Assembly: GCF_900230185.1 (NCBI RefSeq)
Contig: NZ_OCSR01000001.1
Span: 3,410,001 to 3,474,000, forward strand
Origin: Burkholderia sp. OK233
Lineage (GTDB): Bacteria; Pseudomonadota; Gammaproteobacteria; Burkholderiales; Burkholderiaceae
DNA length: 64,000 nt
Reading direction: 5' to 3'
Made by a program: the position numbers and the translations under genes. Below, one piece after another: positions 61,588-64,000 of the stretch. Every line of letters starts with the position of its first letter. Position 1 is the stretch's first letter. Below the pieces are notes generated by a model. That model was not told the origin of the DNA, did not search any database, and was given only the letters and a program-made list of their open reading frames with translations.

Positions 61588-61794
61588 ATGACCATGAATT
61601 ACGCAGGCAGGTCGCACGATGAAGCCGTGGCAGCGCGGCACAGACAGAAGCAAAAGGCACAGGAACAGGCAGGCGGCGAAATGGCGATAGAAGGGACGGA
61701 GGCGGACGCGGAGCATAGTTGCGGCGAGCTCTCCGAGCGGGGCAAGCAGGTATGGCGAAGTGGAAGCGGGATTAACGGCGGGGGGAAGGAGTGA
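61588..61794 (+). CDS. Hypothetical hydrophilic protein, 68 aa
   Basis: The ATG has GAGGAG about 12 bases upstream. The product (MTMNYAGRSHDEAVAARHRQ, KQKAQEQAGGEMA) is hydrophilic, Gln/Glu/Ala-rich and probably disordered. It follows the two membrane peptides with a similar spacing, and may belong to the same set. No family is recognised. Confidence 0.45.
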   Translation: MTMNYAGRSHDEAVAARHRQKQKAQEQAGGEMAIEGTEADAEHSCGELSERGKQVWRSGSGINGGGKE

Positions 61795-62114
61795 TGTGGC
61801 CCTGCCTCATCGGGCCCTGCAATCGCACAGGTGACCGTCCGCTTACGAGCGTCGAGTTCGAGCGTCCGAAACTGTGGCCGATAGCTCCGATGGGCCGGTG
61901 ATTCCGCAAAGTCGACATTGGTGAGCGATTGGCAACCGTGTACCGCTGCCCGGAGCAGCCGAGGGACAGCCAATCCAGGCCGATTTCCCGAATTTCTGCT
62001 CAACGCCTGTGAGCGGACGACTGCGAGTTGGAACGTTGAATGTCGCTTCAGGGTCGGCCGCGGTCACAGACAATCAAGACGGGTTGACTGGCGGACGTCT
62101 GCCAATCGGAGCAG
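61795..62114. other. Intergenic stretch with degenerate repeat sequence
   Basis: No gene. The sequence (for example GAGCGGACGACTGCGAGTTG near 62010) resembles degenerate Burkholderiales intergenic repeats. It separates plus-strand small genes from the converging hydrolase gene. Confidence 0.35.
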
Positions 62115-62918
62115 CTAGGCAAGGAACTCGGCGATACGCTCCCACATGCACACCGGGTTCGAATACATCGGGAAGTGCCCGCTGTGCGGGATTGGCGCCA
62201 GTTGCACGCCGTTTCGCAAAATGTGAGGCAAGTAGGAAAGCGATGCGTTCTGCTCTCCGTACATGAACATGCGCGGAAAGGGCAAGGACAGAAACTTCGT
62301 CATCAGGTCGCCGTGGTCGGATAGCTCGACCATCGACGTGAAGATGCCGCGCACGGCATCAGCGCGTACCTTGTGCCGCAGATTCGACGCATACAGCGCG
62401 CTGGAGTAGTACGGCGAATGCCAATTCCGCTCGATGAAGTCATCGAAGAAAGACTGTGTGTCGGCCGACGGATAGTCGACCACCTGGCGGCTCAGGAAGC
62501 AGTCTTCAGGCGCGACATTACCTTCGATGTCGATGAAGCTCGCAACACGCTGCGGCGATTCATGCGCGAGCATCAAAGCGGTGAGGCCGCCCATTGAATG
62601 CCCGACGAAGTGGAACCGATCGACATTGAAATGGGCGAGGACAGCCTTCGCCGTGGCGACGAGAAAAGGGATCGAAACTTTCGACAGATCGGCACAGCGC
62701 GTCTCACCGCAACCGGGCGCGTCATACGCAATCACCGGACGCCCGCCCAACGCGGGGTAATGCACGATGTCTGCGTAGTCTTCCTTGGTCGAGCCGAACC
62801 CGTGCAGAAAGACGATCGGCGGGCCGTCGCCGGGGCGATGCATCGTGGCGACCTCCAGCGCGACGCCTCCGATATTCAGTACGACCAATTCCTTCTTCAG
62901 CGGTTCATGCATCGACAT
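62115..62918 (-). CDS. Alpha/beta-fold hydrolase
   Basis: The 267-aa enzyme has the oxyanion motif FLHGFGSTKEDY, nucleophile elbow GHSMGG, and His in PHSGHFPMYS. The insertion between the nucleophile and the acid is large (about 125-215), like haloalkane dehalogenases and esterases. Its start (ATGTCGATGCATGA) overlaps the stop of the upstream aminotransferase gene by 14 bases, so the two are co-translated. A role in hydrolysing an intermediate of the aminotransferase pathway is inferred. An upstream start at 62996 would lie deeper in the aminotransferase gene and is unlikely. Confidence 0.85.
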   Translation of the reverse strand: MSMHEPLKKELVVLNIGGVALEVATMHRPGDGPPIVFLHGFGSTKEDYADIVHYPALGGRPVIAYDAPGCGETRCADLSKVSIPFLVATAKAVLAHFNVDRFHFVGHSMGGLTALMLAHESPQRVASFIDIEGNVAPEDCFLSRQVVDYPSADTQSFFDDFIERNWHSPYYSSALYASNLRHKVRADAVRGIFTSMVELSDHGDLMTKFLSLPFPRMFMYGEQNASLSYLPHILRNGVQLAPIPHSGHFPMYSNPVCMWERIAEFLA

Positions 62919-64000
62919 TGCCCGGGTCCGAAAGTGAGCGGCAGAAGTCCCGAATCGCATGACAGGCTTCGCCGAGCGTGTCGTCGTCGAGCGCATATGC
63001 TATGCGAATATACGGCGCAAGCCCAAATGCGCTGCCTTGAACGACCGCGACGCCGACTTCATCGAGCAATGCGCCAGCCACGTCTTCGTCGGTCTTCAGC
63101 ACTGTACCGGCGGCGGTGGTCTTGCCGATGAGCCCCGTGCACGATGCGAAGGCGTAGAAGGCACCACCCGGAATCTCGCATTGCAATCCGGGCGCGGCAT
63201 TAAGTGCATCTACCACGAGATTTCTCCGATGCTCGAAGATCTCGCGCGTCTTGCCGATGAAATCCTGCGGCCCGCTCAGCGCGGCCAGCGCCGCATGTTG
63301 AGAGATGGAGCTAGCCCCCGACGTTTGCTGTCCCTGCAGCTTTTCCATCGCATCGAGCAGCCAGCGCGGACCGGTTCCGTAGCCGATGCGCCAGCCGGTC
63401 ATCGCGTAAGCCTTCGAGACGCCGTTCATTGTCAGCGTGCGGCAAGCGAGCCGAGGCTCGACCTGAGCGATGGTGAAGAACGCCGCGCCGTCGAAGATCA
63501 GATGCTCGTAGATATCGTCCGACAGCACGAGAACATGCGGATGCCCGAGTAACACATCGGCCAATGCGGCAAGTTCGTCGCGCGTATAAACTGCGCCGGA
63601 CGGATTCGAGGGCGAATTGAGGATGAGCCATCGCGTGCGCGGGCCGATCGCTTTGGACAGCGCCTGCGGCGTCAGTTTGAATCCGCTTTCGATGCCGCAC
63701 GGCACGACGACCGCTTGCGCGCCGCAAAGCCAGACCATTTCCGGATAACTCACCCAGTACGGCGCGGGAACGATGACTTCGTCGCCTTCGTCGAGCGTCG
63801 CGGCGAGCGCGTTGTAGATGACCTGCTTGCCGCCGCTGCACACGATGGTGTCCAGCCAGCCGACGTCCAATCCGTTCTCGCGCTGAAATTTTTCGGCGAC
63901 CGCTTCACGCAGGCTTCGCATGCCGGCGACTTGCGTGTAGCGCGTGTGACCTGCGCGAATCGCTTCGATTGCGGCTTCCCGAATGTGCGCCGGTGTATCG
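62905..64000 (-). CDS. Class I/II PLP-dependent aminotransferase (partial, 5' end outside the window)
   Basis: The gene continues past the right edge, so the first part (about 30 residues) is missing. The visible 365 codons show the class I fold: TRYTQVAGMRSLREAVAEKF, SGGKQVIYNALAATLDEGDE, APYWVSYPEM, SPSNPSGAVYTRDEL, and the PLP-binding Lys in NGVSKAYAMTGWRIGYG. The C-terminal substrate Arg is in APYIRIAYALD. It resembles the aspartate/aromatic aminotransferase subgroup. It is translationally coupled to an alpha/beta hydrolase. Confidence 0.9.
   Translation of the reverse strand, partial: DTPAHIREAAIEAIRAGHTRYTQVAGMRSLREAVAEKFQRENGLDVGWLDTIVCSGGKQVIYNALAATLDEGDEVIVPAPYWVSYPEMVWLCGAQAVVVPCGIESGFKLTPQALSKAIGPRTRWLILNSPSNPSGAVYTRDELAALADVLLGHPHVLVLSDDIYEHLIFDGAAFFTIAQVEPRLACRTLTMNGVSKAYAMTGWRIGYGTGPRWLLDAMEKLQGQQTSGASSISQHAALAALSGPQDFIGKTREIFEHRRNLVVDALNAAPGLQCEIPGGAFYAFASCTGLIGKTTAAGTVLKTDEDVAGALLDEVGVAVVQGSAFGLAPYIRIAYALDDDTLGEACHAIRDFCRSLSDPGNVDA

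Overview
The window is GC-rich, densely coded DNA from a beta-proteobacterium, most likely Burkholderia, Paraburkholderia or Caballeronia. This rests on a Burkholderia-type OmpC-like porin, a DUF4148 protein, the MHYT-GGDEF-EAL architecture, a complete mhp operon and several IS families common in that group. No rRNA, tRNA or CRISPR array was seen.

Layout. 0.2-6.6 kb: an ACT-domain protein, small hypothetical proteins, and a divergent c-di-GMP pair (MHYT-GGDEF-EAL enzyme and PilZ protein), followed by a compact group of strong hairpins. 7.0-12.0 kb: an IS6-family (IS26-like) element, already frameshifted and internally deleted, whose transposase gene is split by two group II introns in tandem, each with its own reverse transcriptase and a recognisable domain V. 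The element ends directly against the tail of an alcohol dehydrogenase gene. 12.2-30.6 kb: the most interesting part, a catabolic island built around biotin-dependent carboxylation. The minus strand carries an enoyl-CoA hydratase, biotin synthase, a TauD-like dioxygenase, an acyl-CoA ligase, a GntR regulator, an MFS transporter, a 74-aa biotinyl protein and an acyl-CoA carboxyltransferase. The plus strand carries a BCCP, a biotin carboxylase, two divergent PycB-like carboxyltransferases, a DUF35 protein, a second acyl-CoA ligase, an Ltp/SCP-x thiolase and a porin. Palindromes of the form ATTGT-NN-ACAAT precede three of its transcription units, so it probably forms one GntR regulon.

31-42 kb: envelope genes (small lipoprotein, basic secreted protein, Slt-type lytic transglycosylase, DUF4148 protein, D-alanyl-D-alanine endopeptidase) mixed with mobile genes (short tyrosine recombinase, IS1182-family element with 22-bp perfect inverted repeats) and a TetR/VOC divergent pair with two tandem perfect operators. 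42.5-51.4 kb: a complete 3-(3-hydroxyphenyl)propionate meta-cleavage pathway, mhpR divergent from mhpABDFETC, with a perfect palindrome at the mhpR start. 51.7-55.2 kb: LysR, cupin, aldo/keto reductase and SDR genes with scars of two deleted dehydrogenase genes between them. 55.8-62.1 kb: a frameshifted SagB/ThcOx-type nitroreductase, then many very small proteins, an orphan HicB and two related one-helix membrane peptides; a third related peptide lies at 2.3 kb. 62.1-64 kb: an alpha/beta hydrolase translationally coupled to an aminotransferase that runs off the window.

Two aromatic/acid catabolic modules are therefore set in a background of IS, intron and recombinase activity, typical of an accessory chromosome or an accessory region. 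The carboxylase island is the best candidate for an undescribed system: its gene set implies ligation to CoA, biotin-dependent carboxylation, hydration and thiolase/DUF35 cleavage, but its two PycB-like subunits have each lost different metal-site residues and its substrate cannot be read from sequence.
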